DNA of 64,000 nt from Acanthosepion pharaonis (taxonomy: Eukaryota > Mollusca > Cephalopoda > Sepiida > Sepiidae). The position numbers were made by a program, and so were the translations under genes. Location: assembly GCA_903632075.3 (NCBI GenBank), contig CAHIKZ030005207.1:406001-470000 (forward strand), written 5' to 3'. A model generated the notes under the pieces. The model saw only the letters and a program-made list of their open reading frames with translations, searched no databases and was not told the DNA's origin. This document shows, one piece after another, positions 20,761 through 32,000 of this stretch. Each line of letters starts with the position of its first letter. The stretch's first letter is position 1.

Positions 20761-20935
20761 AATCATATGAAAGTTTCAATCTAACAAAGATATGAGAATA
20801 TAAAATAAAATATAAGAATATGAAAGGGCAACAAAAAAACAGGATTGAAGGAAACAGATGATGACAATGTGGCATTTAAATTTTTGTAGATTGTATTTGA
20901 CAGGAAAGCAAGAAGCAATAACTGGTACATTAAAT
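20761..20935 (-). mobile_element. LINE family A 3' fragment
   Basis: Minus-strand reading CFPVKYNLQKFKCHIVIICF matches the family C-terminus. The copy is truncated on both sides. Confidence 0.6.
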
Positions 20936-21124
20936 TCGAGATTAAGTGAGAGCAAACACTCTCCTTCATATTTTCTCTTATTCCTACTTCCTCCATCCTT
21001 TGTCCTAGGCTCCTTTAGACAGTTTTCAGTGCTCAAATAACAACTGGTATCACTGTTGCATTCATGTTCCAGTATTTTTAACTCCTTTGCACAACTAAGA
21101 TACTTATCCATCTTTCCAGTTTCT

Positions 21125-22420
21125 TTTAGATTTACTCCCTGGTCTGTCAGAACTGCATTCAGAATCTGGCATGTTTTCTTTTTGTTGTTTATGATTATCA
21201 GATCCTATCTTCTTGCATGAACTAGGCAATTTGTTTGACTCTCAATCCTAAAGGATTTTTATGTGTCTCATTCTCCAGGACAGATTCTGGTTCCTGCATA
21301 TACCAAGCTTTTTGTGATCATAATATAGTCACTTGCACAGTTCTCAGTGGATCACCTGTCATACCCAGTTATATCTGTTCTTGTATTCTTTCTGAGCCAA
21401 ATTGTCAATGATTATATAGTTTACTGTTTCATTTTTATTTCCACAAATATTCATCTTTGTTTTCTGTGTTTTATCTATATTGTACATAATTTTTTTATAT
21501 GTCTTGTCTCTTCAGGGCAGGAGAAATTGAGGCCATCCACCACTTTCTATTCTATGTAGTTCTAAGCAATAATTCTGCTTTTACTATCTCTCCAAGTTTT
21601 GTTATATCATCGATTTGCAAAAGTTTGTCAGCCAGGTTACTCTTTTTTCCTTTTTTTGACTTCAATATGCCCTGTGATTATCAAAACCCCCAACCCCTTT
21701 TCCCTCATTATGTGACCGAGAAAATTTTCTTTCTGCTTCTAAATAAATGTGTCCTTTTTTTGTTCTCATTTTCCTAAAACCTTCCTGGATGCTCATATAT
21801 CCTGCCCATGGTATTCTCAGCATCATCTTGGCTTCAAGTTTCATCTTCATCTGGGAGGAAATTGTCTAGTATTAACTCCCATATAGGAGTATTGATATTA
21901 CATTATGTTATAAAGAATACTAACTGCCTTAGCAGTGAGTTGGACAATGTAATATAAACAATTTGTTCTTCTTTAGTAGATTCCAATATGTAGCTGGAGG
22001 CTTGTCAAACCAGCTTATCAAAACTTAGCTACTTGGTTCAATATAAACCTTAGACAATTTCTACTCAGAGTGAGTTTGTTAACTGTTTGGGGAAACTTGA
22101 CCGGTTGAAAATAATTTATTTCTGCTCTATTAACCTAACACATCACTCTTGTCTTTGTTTCTAATGAATTTTTTTTCTTAATACTTAGCTTTTGAAAGAC
22201 TCTTTTGCTATTCCAATACATCTTTGGATTTTCATACCACATTTCCCAATTTTTTTACTTGCTTGATTTTGATTCTCCAATTCATAACTCAAATCTTAGG
22301 TTGTCCGTCTTACTAAGGACGATATATTTTGTCTTCTTATAACTGATAGTTCTTTCCTGCATCAACCATCAACACAGTGTCTTGTGTGTATCTATGTCAT
22401 TAAGATTTTGTTTTCATATC
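21125..22420 (-). mobile_element. LINE family B C-terminus and 3' region
   Basis: Minus-strand pieces include MLRIPWAGYMSIQEGFRKM near 21,790-21,830, the KKGHIYLEAERKF block, and a 3' region shared with 26.2-27.1 kb and 55.4-56.0 kb. Upstream RT motifs are not recognisable. Several frame changes. Confidence 0.65.
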
Positions 22421-23748
22421 ATTGTGTCATGTCCACAAAGAAATGCATAAATAGAATATATGTGGTCACTGCTGCATCCATAAAAAATAAATAAAATTAA
22501 TTATAACTATTATTATCATTAATTCACTCTTTGTAAACCAATGAGAATAAACCCCTCTTTTCTCTACTGCACACACAATCATGTGGCATTCTCACTATTG
22601 GTCTGGCAGTCAACATGAGCATCAATGAAAATTTTGGCCCCTTTTACCTTTTTTTGGTCATAATAGTAACATTTATTTCTTAGCCCTTGACAAAATTTCA
22701 GGTAAGAATCCCCCAAGCACTTATGGTATTATTCCAACTGAATTATCAGGACACTCATTACACACATCTATAAAAAAAAAAAAAAGACATACAAGAAAGA
22801 CTTTATGTACTTTTATCTTATTCTGTCAGATTCTGAGCCATATTTCATCTATATTTGATCCCAAACTCACAATTTTAGTCAGCATTACTGTTTATCACCA
22901 CTTCAGCACCTCATAACAACCAGATAATAAATAATACTCATTTTGTTCTTTCATCATCTTACCCTTTCTTCTTTTTACAAGTATTTTTGTATATATAAAT
23001 ATTAGTGTTTATAATTATTTAATTAAATTTATAACTCCCTTACAGTTGTTTCTTATTTTATTATTTTCTTAAGTGTCTTGAAAATTATTTTTATCCTGTC
23101 ATCATTATTACTTTTTATTTTTTTATGTTTATTATTATTTATTTATCATTAGACATTATGGACTCTTATTCACAATTTCTCCTTTCTCTTTCTATTCTAA
23201 TCTTTTGTTTTCCGTCTGTTTCTCTTTTGTCTCACCTGTAGTGGACATGTTCAATTGCCTCACCTCTGTCTTAATTATGCTGTCTAATAAAACTCATTCT
23301 GATGCATCTCACAGATGACTCATAATCAGTTTGATGATAAAATGTTTAAAGTGAAATATGAAAATATTGTGACCTCTGTTTCTATCTCTAACCACTGAAC
23401 TATACTTGGCAACATTGGTTGGCTGCTTAATTAATCTGGCATTTATTTAAATCTAACACTTGACCCACCTGACTTGGTCCAGTTGTGGCTTCAAATTCCA
23501 GCAGTGGCTAATTTGCTTGTCATTTTAAGAATTTAATAGATTGAAAATAAAATTAGGGTTTGGGGAAGATTCTGCGTACAGGTGTATTGATTTTGGAAAG
23601 GTTTCCTTTGACATTTTTATTAAATTCCTTCTGGATGGCAAATTTTTCTGAATGTCAAAAATGTAAAAAATATTTTGATATTATAGTGGTTTTATTTTGT
23701 ACTCTCTAAATTGTTAGACCACTGGGACAGAAAATATCATGCATATAG

Positions 23749-23756
<8 letters not shown>
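22421..23756. other. Unassigned AT-rich sequence
   Basis: Contains an A14 run at 22,773-22,786. No coding or SINE signal is strong enough to call. Confidence 0.35.
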
Positions 23757-23833
<77 letters not shown>

Positions 23834-24024
23834 ACACTTAAGGTGTGCTATATTTATGGGATAAAGTGCTCAATATCAGAGATAGAGCATGTGTAAATAT
23901 AAAAGTGAACATTGAAGTCGACACTTAGATGCGACAGGCTGTTTCATGCTAGATGCAATTGTCAGGCCTGATGATTGTGCCTAGCATGAAACAGCCTGTT
24001 GACTTCAATGTTCACTTATATATG

Positions 24025-24057
<33 letters not shown>
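23757..24057. repeat. Foldback repeat between two TA arrays
   Basis: TA arrays at 23757-23829 and 24,020-24,057 flank a repeat related to 15.6 kb. Its inner part is an inverted repeat: AAGTGAACATTGAAGTCGAC ... AGGCTGTTTCATGCTAG on the left pairs with CTAGCATGAAACAGCCTGTTGACTTCAATGTTCACTT on the right. A CTGATGA (23968-23974) followed by a small stem and GAAAC (23988-23992) recalls a hammerhead core. Confidence 0.7.
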
Positions 24058-24061
<4 letters not shown>

Positions 24062-24734
24062 TATTACCAGTTTGTGACTGGTAGGGATAATTCCAAGGAA
24101 GATAGTAATCCACGGAGAGCTCAATGTAGACTACAGAGCATAATAATAATCACAAAGAAAGCTTTAAACATGACCATGTGACAAAAAAAAAAGAAAGCAA
24201 ACAGTAACACAACAATGGGGGGAGGATAAAACATTTATTCAAAATCAAAAAAAAAACAAGAGAAGAGAAACAAACCTATTGTAGTAACCAGCGATTTCTA
24301 TGTCTACACTTATTTAAGATTTCTGTTTTTAAATTTAGCAAATTATTAGGTTCTTTAAATAAAGCAATGACTAACTTTTCCTCTATACATAAAAAATTGG
24401 TATTATAATCATATTAGTAGTTTTAATAACAAAAAATTCAAAAATAATACCATGTTATCTACTTACATATGGAAAATTAAACATGACTATAATTAAGACC
24501 CCATTTTGAAATGGCAAATATTAAAGAAATGCCATAAATATAAAGCATATTTTGACATATTAACCAAATTAATTGATAAATAATTATAAGAAAAACAAAG
24601 TCTGTGTTTACCATTCTGTGTCCCTTTATTTTAAAAAGCACTGTTTTCTCAATTTATTTCTAAGGGTTATAAATCTTCTAAACATTTTCAATACTAATTT
24701 GATAATATGCACAAATTATTTTTCAAGGAATGCA
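24058..24734. other. Unassigned AT-rich sequence
   Basis: No coding signal. 24,060-24,140 has words shared with the flank of the foldback at 28,985 (AGAGCTCAATGT versus AGAACTCAATGT). Confidence 0.35.
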
Positions 24735-24930
24735 CAAGGTGTGTGATAGTTAATAGCTTGGGAAAAATGAAATTGGTGAACTGAATTCGAATTCTGGTTG
24801 AGTTGATTGCATTTACATTCACACAAATAAGCTTGGGAGGGTTATAAATACATCTGTTCTTCCCTCAGCTATAGATTAAATAGCAGGATAGACCGGGCTC
24901 ACTAGCCAGGTTTAGTAATCATTTTAAGAG
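24735..24930 (+). mobile_element. tRNA-derived SINE
   Basis: A diverged head with the box-B-like ATTCGAATTCTGG (24,785-24,797). It is followed by the body shared with other copies: CAGCTATAGATTAAATAGCAGG and TAGACCGGGCTCACTAG. Confidence 0.6.
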
Positions 24931-26150
24931 AAGGACATCTGCAGCACAAATTTTTCTATGACCTTGACTGTCAGAGACTTATACGGTTCTGTAGGTTAAA
25001 AAAAATATGCTACAAGTGAAAACTCTCCAAAATTACTCAGTTTCTCATTTAACAAAATCATGAATGTGACACTTGTGAAAATAACCTGTTCCTGTCAAAT
25101 GTAATAATGGTGTTGGAGAGTTACATTTATATATACAAAAATAATCATAAAAATGAGAAACAGCAAGATGTGGAAACAACAAAACAAGTATTATTTATTA
25201 TCTGGCTGTTATTTGGTGTTACAAACATGTGATATGAATAATGAGCAAAATTGTAAGTTTAGGGTCAAATGCAGATCTCGTATGGATTGGAATCCAACAT
25301 AAGGATAAGAGAAAAAATAAGCAAAATGTATATAGTTTTTCTTGTGTATTTTATTTTTTTAGAGATGTGTGTAATTTGTCTCCTGATAAATGGAAAAAAG
25401 AAGTCTTTTTTTTACCTTCAATTTTTATGCTAATGGATAAATGTTACTATTATGGACTGAAAAAGGAAAAGGATATGAAATTTTTGTTGACACACATGTT
25501 AATGACCAGTCTGTGTAATCTGCTTGTCTGTTCATGAGAATGTCATGTCTTTGTGTGTGTAGAGGAAAAAAAGTGGAATTGATTCTCTGTTTTTTTTTAC
25601 TGATACAGTCTAGAAATATAAAGTCTATTAACCATCTTGTTATGTCAGTGGCAAGATATTTTCTCAAGATTTAACAAAAACAATTTTTATTAAAAGCATC
25701 AGTTTTTAACAGATAACATCAGTTGTTCTTGAAAGACCATGGATATGTACCAGCAAATTTATTTACTTTTTTTAGCTAGTTAGGGTGCAGCATCTATTCT
25801 ACCAATTGAGTACAAATGAAGAGACACTTGCCTAGGTGCAGGTATGGACAGGAATTTTTAATGGAATATTGGCAGTTGTCTATGCAGTATATCTTTGCCC
25901 TCTATGCCACTGATGTTGTCCAAGAGAAGGAAAGAGACTGGTACTGCTTGGCACTTGTGTCATTTCACGAGATTCAATGTTGGTCTGTCTTTGGGGTTCT
26001 GATTTCAGATTTTATCGTAAGGTTTATTCCCTTATTTGGTATGCTGAAAAGATAGCAGAGGTTTGATATCAAAGTTTTCATTCTCTTATATCTACTGTTC
26101 TCCTAGGTTAATGAGTTACATCTACACAATTTGTGTATTATCTCTTTCAT
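24931..26150. other. Unassigned sequence
   Basis: Open frames of 79-98 codons (25,241-25,537 and 25,816-26,055) have no recognised domain or splice-site support. Confidence 0.3.
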
Positions 26151-26189
26151 TGCATATGTATATCATGCATTTTGCATATATCCCTGAAA

Positions 26190-27130
26190 AAGTGATTTTT
26201 TCCTATTGTACAAAAGAAAACAAATGCTTTTTCTTCTATGTGCTGTGTCCCTTCAGTGGGTTGGCAACTATGGCTCTTCACAATTTTCTATCATTTGTAG
26301 CTCTTAATAATCTCTTTTAATTCCCTCTTGTAAAGCTTGTTTGAATATCCATTTACTTAAGCTCACTAGCAATGCTATCCATTGTTTTCTGCTATCTGTT
26401 TTGCCTTCAATCTGTCTTGTAAGTATCAAATTTTCCAAGCCCTCTTTCTTCATTATGTGCCCTAGAAATTTCAACTATCTCTCCCTGATGTTAAATATAA
26501 ATGTCCTGTTTGTTTCCATTTTCTCTAAAAAAAATTGTAGTTGCTCACATGTTCAGTCTATGTTATTCTTAATATCCTTCTATATACCCACATTTCTGTC
26601 TCTTCTTCATCTGTGAGGAGATTGTCCAGCATTCACTGCCATATTGGAAGTTAGATATTACATAACAATCTAGTTATTTTTCCTTTGTTTACAGTAAAAT
26701 TTTTCAGTTTCTTAATACTTTGCTTAGCTTCTAGAAGGCATCTTTCACTATCAAAATGTACCTTTGGATTTTGGTGTCACATTTTCTGTTAAAATATTTT
26801 CAAGATATTTAAATTATTAGTTTTCATTGTATCTTTGTAAGGCATTTAAAATGCTCACACCTCAACTTTCAGTTAGGATTAAGGTCTTTTAGGTGAGGAT
26901 CAATCTTTCTTCAAGGGTCAGCATTTGATGACAAAAAATCTGTCTAATATGTTGATTTTTCATGTTTATCTGCTACTGTTCTAAAGAGTTTTCTGGGTAA
27001 ATGTTTTCTGTCTGTAAATTCTTATCTTTTGCACCCATAATCTTCACAGTGTACATTAATACAAACTTTATTGTGATGGAAATCATCTTGATCAGAATAA
27101 AGTTTTTTTGAACTCCTCTGAATTCTGTGA
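26190..27130 (-). mobile_element. LINE family B C-terminus and 3' region
   Basis: On the minus strand the KSVxFTVNKGKITRLLC... region is degraded. Recognisable parts are the block equivalent to DAFQKLSKVLRN near 26,690-26,770, the MLRI-type region near 26,560, and the 3' region CTTCAGTGGGTTGGCAACTATGG near 26,250. Confidence 0.65.
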
Positions 27131-27244
27131 ATAGACAAAGAAATTATCAGTTGAAGGTGTTAATTTAGCAATATCTTTTCAAGCAAACAAAAGAAAGTTA
27201 TCAATTTTTAAAAATTTCCTGGTGTAGTAATTGATATTTCTTAC

Positions 27245-27545
27245 AATTTCCACACAGATAGAGAGAAGACCGAAACAAACAGAAATATAGTTGTACAGGA
27301 GGATACTAAGAATACTATAGACAGTGTGTAAGCAAAGAAGACTTAAGGAAAATAGACACTTATACTCAATCAGTAAGAAACAGCTGAAACTTTTGGATAT
27401 AAAATCAGGAATGAAGACTTTGACACCCACAGGACATATTGAGGGCAAAAAGAAGTGGGGAAATCAGTGATTCAGCTACTTGATAAGCTTATGCGTATGA
27501 ATGGAGGGTGGAAAAAATAGAAAATGGACAAAAATTAGTAATGAC
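27245..27545 (+). mobile_element. LINE family B, split copy, left part
   Basis: Plus-strand blocks RILRIL near 27,305, KQLKLL near 27,380 and TPTGHIEGKKKWGN near 27,430-27,465 follow family B order. The copy stops at ATGAC (27541-27545), the target site of the solo LTR, and resumes at 27,870. Confidence 0.75.
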
Positions 27546-27869
27546 TGTTGTTCATGATGACGGTCGTCTTTGAGTATAGAATCCAGAGGTTAGCAGTGAA
27601 TATTTTGAAGACAGTAGGAAAGCGTTGTTCAGGTTAGCAGTGGATATTTTGGTAAAAGTAGCAGAGTGTAGTTTGTCCTTCTGTTTCTCTTCGCCTAACA
27701 AGCTGGACTGGACATTTGTGTAGAGTATACAAAATGGCCGCCTTTATACACAACGGATTGAATGTTCTACGTCTTCTGATTGGTTAACCTTCTATTGGTG
27801 GACTATAAAGTGAGTCAAGTCATTTGGGCTAGCTCACTAGTAGATACATATACACAAAAAACTGCAACA
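27546..27869 (-). mobile_element. Solo LTR, 324 bp, with target duplication
   Basis: It begins TGTTGTTCATG, ends CTGCAACA, and is flanked by ATGAC on both sides (27541-27545, 27870-27874). On the minus strand it carries AACCAATCAG (near 27,778) and GTATAAAGGC (near 27,750), a CCAAT plus TATA promoter layout. This orientation is inferred from the promoter only. It interrupts a family B LINE whose reading resumes across the duplication. Confidence 0.82.
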
Positions 27870-28000
27870 ATGACTACAAGGGATAGCAAGTTATATAGAG
27901 CTGTGATCGCCCACGTTCAGAAAAGACATGGCTCATACAAGGACTACGTAGTAATTTCAAGAAATCTGTGATATATTTGGTAGACTATGTTAAATGTTAC
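27870..28000 (+). mobile_element. LINE family B, split copy, right part
   Basis: The translation TTRDSKLYRAVIAHVQKRHG (27,871-27,931) is the family B C-terminal end. With the solo LTR removed, this frame joins directly to the left part at 27,545. Confidence 0.8.
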
Positions 28001-28430
28001 ATAAACTGATTGATCAATCTGTTCACATTCCCTCGCTAACTTTTGGGTCATGTCACATAAGTAATCATTGAAATACATTCATGTTTTTGATGTTTAAAAA
28101 AAATCTGACATAGATCCATAAAACATTAATGCACGTACATAACTTTGGTTAAAGACTAACAAAATTTCTTTGTTAAGGATTTATTTTTTTCTATATTGCA
28201 AACTATTTTCCTGGTTTCTTGTACATATTTAACTATAAAGTGTTCAAAGTCTGAGTACTTTTGATTTTCATAAGCCCATTATCAAAGAGATTTTTTGTGC
28301 GATATCAATTTTATCATTTTCAAATATTTTTTTGATTCGGGAATCTTTAACCAAAATTATATAAATGAAAGATTACTGGCCATATACAGGCAATATAAAC
28401 ACACACATATATATGTAGCATCCTCTATAA
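28001..28430. other. Unassigned AT-rich sequence
   Basis: Nothing recognised. Confidence 0.3.
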
Positions 28431-28530
28431 TAAATAAAATTTTCCCTTTTATCTTTTATTCATACTGTTTTTAACAGATATATTTCATTTATATCTTGAA
28501 ATTTAACCACACACACATGTTTGTGTGTAT
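28431..28530 (+). repeat. CA-linked dispersed repeat
   Basis: TTTTATTCATACTGTTTTTA, then AACAGATATATTTC ... TCTTGAAATTT, running into ACACACACA. The same order occurs at 39,648-39,745, also ending at a CA/TA array. Confidence 0.6.
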
Positions 28531-28639
28531 ATAACTCTTTGGGAGTGTATACATAATTTCCTATACACAGTAGTTGATTAAGTCCAGTGTTTCAAATACT
28601 TAGCAATAAGTAGTTTCATCTTTTCAATTTCACTTATAC

Positions 28640-28675
28640 ACACACACACACACAAATATATACAACTATATATAA
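28640..28675. repeat. (CA)n array
   Basis: Short CA array followed by TATA words. Confidence 0.8.
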
Positions 28676-28890
28676 GATATAAAAAATTTGAAACAAAAAC
28701 CTTTATACTGCTCCGGTTTTTACCAGGCCAGTATTATTACACAGTAAGACTTATGACTCTGAAGTGCTCATTACTATTTTCAAAAAATGAAAATGTAGAG
28801 CAGTTTAAGATATAGAAGTTTAAAACACTGACCTTTATGCTGCAATGATTTCTTGGTAGCTGACATTATAGTTTCATCTGTCCAATTTCA

Positions 28891-28891
<1 letters not shown>

Positions 28892-28935
<44 letters not shown>

Positions 28936-28943
28936 CCAGTGGT

Positions 28944-28981
<38 letters not shown>
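28892..28981. repeat. Two (TA)n arrays with 13-bp gap
   Basis: TA arrays 28892-28932 and 28946-28981, separated by ATACCAGTGGTCA-like sequence. Confidence 0.95.
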
Positions 28982-28984
<3 letters not shown>

Positions 28985-29034
28985 AATTTCCAAGTGGATT
29001 GAATCCAGGTAGAACTCAATGTCCAGGGTAGAGT

Positions 29035-29285
29035 AAGAATATAATATAAAATGCTCAAACACTAATATTCCATGGTTATAATTTATTACATTGGAATTAT
29101 GATCCAATTCATTAGACCTACAAATTCAAAAAGAAATCAGAAAATATAACTCCAGGAATAAAAAACAAAATTTTAGTCAAAATTTTTTGAATTTGTAGGT
29201 CTGATGAATTGGATTGTGATTATGATTCCAATGTGATAAATTATAACCATGGAATATTAGAGTTTCAGCCTTTTATATTATATAT
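29035..29285. repeat. Foldback element with ~95-bp arms
   Basis: The left arm (29,035-29,135) and right arm (29,185-29,285) are inverted copies. Examples are AATATTCCATGGTTATAATT, ATTGGAATYATRAT and CCAATTCATYAGACCTACAA. The loop is about 50-70 bp. No coding capacity. Confidence 0.8.
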
Positions 29286-29394
29286 GCAGACACACAGAAT
29301 ATTCTCTAACTTAAATCTAATAAATGATATTTGAAATACCAAATCTTAGGACAAAAAAGTTTAGAAAATTTACAAAAAGATGTAACAATATGAA

Positions 29395-29870
29395 TGATTT
29401 TTTAAAAATTATTTCACACCAAGCAAGGCCATAAAGCCACTAAGATCCAAGGGGTTATTGATCTGAGAAAAATCATTAAGTTTAGAAAATAAAGATGGGA
29501 TTCCAGGACACAGAAAATGACAGAATGATTGACATTACATTTAAATTTTTAATAATCAAAGTTGACTAGAAAGTAAGAAAGCAGATGAGAATTCCACAAG
29601 TAAGAAATGCAAGAGAAGAAATTATCAAAATAGAATTTATGGTTACCGTTAGACAATTCAACTGCAAAATCCTGAGACTTTGTTGCCAATCTAGTATTGT
29701 ACTTAAGAAGATAGCTCATCAGAACAATTCTACTGAAATGACTGACTCTAAGATGCCAAGTCAGGACCAGTAACATAGCAGATTCTTCTTTTGATTTTGT
29801 CAAGAATCTCTAAATACATAGTAGAAGCACCAGCAATATTCAATGGAGAGCTGAATAGTATCCTTCTGTT
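29395..29870 (-). mobile_element. LINE family A, 3' part of a long copy
   Basis: Minus-strand MSYLLKYNTRLATKSQDFAV (near 29,690) and NHKFYFDNFFSCISYLWNSH (near 29,620) are the family C-terminus. The 3' non-coding end lies near 29,410-29,450 (CACCAAGCAAGG). It continues upstream at 30,440 after an inserted family B tail. Confidence 0.8.
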
Positions 29871-29877
29871 GCAGCTT

Positions 29878-30435
29878 ACCTACTGATGATAATGGGTATG
29901 CCCCTATTCCCAGAAATGGGTATGATAATGGGTATGCCCCTATTCCCAGAAATGGGTATGATAATGGGTATGCCCCTATTCCCAGAAATGGGTATGATAA
30001 TGGGTATGCCCCTATTCCCAGAAATGGGTATGATAATGGGTATGCCCCTATTCCCAGAAATGGGTATGATAATGGGTATGCCCCTATTCCCAGAAATGGG
30101 TATGATAATGGGTATGCCCTATTCCCAGAAATGGGTATGATAATGGGTATGCCCTATTCCCAGAAATGGGTATGATAATGGGTATGCCCCTATTCCCAGA
30201 AATGGGTATGATAATGGGTATGCCCCTATTCCCAGAAATTCAGTAGTGAATACTCTGTGTTGGTCTGCGGTTGGAGAGTCATTATGGAATTCATTTGACT
30301 CACTTCTAGCAGTTGACTACTTTTTCTATGTGCTGGTGGTGAATCTTATATGTTTTGTTTGTGTCCTAAGTATTATCATTTACTACCAACCTTCATGTGA
30401 TTATTTTATTCAGTAACCTTCCCTAAAATACAACA
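29878..30435 (-). mobile_element. LINE family B 3'-end insertion carrying a minisatellite
   Basis: 30,241-30,360 is the reverse complement of 52,245-52,360, the 3' region directly downstream of the family B copy at 51.8-52.2 kb (CTAGCAGTTGACTAC; CACTAGTAAATACT-type words). The copy interrupts the family A LINE. Its far end carries the expanded 36-bp array. Confidence 0.7.
29889..30238. repeat. 36-bp minisatellite, about 10 copies
   Basis: The unit contains AATGGGTATGATAATGGGTA, then TGCCCCTATTCCCAGA. Copies are almost identical; two lack one C. Because 36 is divisible by three, part of the array reads as an open MGMIMGMPLFPE repeat, but nothing suggests it is translated. A single diverged unit is present in the related LINE tail near 52,375-52,405. 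Confidence 0.95.
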
Positions 30436-30439
30436 TTTT

Positions 30440-31500
30440 GGCAATGAGGATTAGCCAAAATTATAACGACTTCTCAAGGAGTAAAATAGATTCTTGTAAG
30501 AAAAATCGTCTAGCTGGACACAATGAACCAACTTTCCTAACAGCGGACCTAGCACTTGATTCAATATAACTTTCCACTTCATGTAAGTGGAAAGCTTTAG
30601 TTTTAGAAGGTGCAATGTGTCACTCTCCTGGAGGTTAGCATCAGCCATGCTGATGGAAGGTAAAAATGGTTCACTAAAATGATTAAAAAAGCAGTTTCAT
30701 TTTGGAGGGATTAACATTAACAAGCCATTTCTTGCCCCAGTTAAGAACAGATTGTCATTTTTGAGATCAGCTGCCAGTTTGACCTCATGAAACTTACCAG
30801 ACTAAACATTAACACTGGAGTAAGTAGTTGTGACATCAGCATACATACTGAATCAAGAAGGTCCTTGATGAAATTTAGAAACAACATAGGTTCAAAGATA
30901 AGAGCACTGAGGAATACCTGCATTAATGTTGACAAAAGATAAGAGCACTGAGGGATACCTGCATTAATGTTGACAAAAGACAAGACCACAGAGGGATACC
31001 TGCATTAATGTTGATAAAAGACAAGAGCACTGAGGGATGCCTGCATTAATGTTGACAAAAGACAAGAGCACTGAGGGATACCTGCATTAATGTTGATAAA
31101 AGACAAGAGCACTGAGGGATGCCTGCATTAATGTTGACAAAAGACAAGAGCACTGAGGGATACCTGCATTAATGTTGACAAAAGACGAGCACTGAGGGAT
31201 ACCTGCATTAATGTTGACAAAAGACGAGCACTGAGGGATACCGGCATTAATGTTCGCAAAAGACGAGCACTGAGGGATACCTGCATTAATGTAAAAAGGC
31301 CTAGAATAGTGACCAATCAAGTCAGTTTTCTATTCATGAATTTGATGAGAAAAATTGAATCAAATCAAAAAATACCATAACACTTCAGCTTGTGAAGGAG
31401 ACCAAAATGCCAAACCCTGTCAACTTCCTTTGAGTTATCTGAAGCCGGAGTTTCACCAATCTTATATAAAGCTTGATGCTCTTTCAGAAATAGCTATTAA
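30440..31500 (-). mobile_element. LINE family A, RT region with internal tandem repeat
   Basis: Minus-strand order: motif B region (INAGIPQCS), FEPMLFLNFIKDL near 30,890, a degraded YADD region near 30,830, FMRSNWQLISKM near 30,780, and ADANLQESDTLHLLKLKLST near 30,620. This is the same order as the plus-strand copy at 1-400. The reading is broken by frame changes and by the repeat at 30,917-31,290. Confidence 0.85.
30917..31292 (-). repeat. 39/41-bp minisatellite built from an RT motif
   Basis: Ten copies of CCTGCATTAATGTTGACAAA plus AGACRAGAGCACTGAGGGATA start at 30917, 30958, 30999, 31040, 31081, 31122, 31163, 31202, 31241 and 31280. On the minus strand each copy reads FVNINAGIPQCSS, which contains reverse-transcriptase motif B (GxPQGS family). 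The distal units are 39 bp and keep frame; the proximal ones are 41 bp and do not. Confidence 0.9.
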
Positions 31501-31551
31501 CATATCAGCAGTCGACAAGAGTGCTTGACAGGAATTAAATTTTCTGGGTGC

Positions 31552-31576
31552 ATATATATATATATATATATATATA
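31552..31576. repeat. (TA)n array
   Basis: Directly adjoins the 3' tail of the SINE on the minus strand. Confidence 0.9.
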
Positions 31577-32000
31577 GTCGACTCTACCATCGATCCGCTG
31601 TATGAGGGTCAAGTAGATCAGTTCCTAGCAATGGACAGCCCGACACCAGCACATGAGAATTGATTATAGTGGTGAAGGTTTTGTGCAGAACTGTCCACAC
31701 TTTTTGAAGGGCTGAATACAGAGACCTGGTGTACTGTGTGCTACAAGGTCCCCAAACAACCCTCTGCAGGTTTTGAATTCAGAGTTGTCCTTCTCCTAGA
31801 CCAGTTGCCAACCAAGGCTATAGAACACAGTCTATCCTGCTATTTACCCATAGCTGAAGGGAGAAGAAGAAGATGATTCATACCTTTCCCAAGGGTATTA
31901 GCACGTAAATGAATGTAATGGATTCAACTGGGATTTGAACACGGCTCTCCAATTCCTCAATCAAAGCTACTAACCACTACTCCACCGGGCATGTGTGTGC
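31577..32000 (-). mobile_element. tRNA-derived SINE, long form
   Basis: Minus strand: head with GGTGGAGTAGTGGTTAGTAG (box A) and GTTCAAATCCC (box B), body ACCCTTGGGAAAGGTATGAA and CAGCTATGGGTAAATAGCAG, a GGCAACTGGTC block, and then an extra ~250 bp ending at the TA array. The extra part includes GTGCTGGTGTCGGGCTGTCC. Confidence 0.75.

Noticed and set aside
29886..30140. 84-codon frame reading repeated MGMIMGMPLFPE
   Set aside because: It is the 36-bp minisatellite read in frame; the sequence belongs to a LINE 3' tail.
29878..30435. CRISPR-like array
   Set aside because: The repeats are directly adjacent without unique spacers, and the context is eukaryotic.
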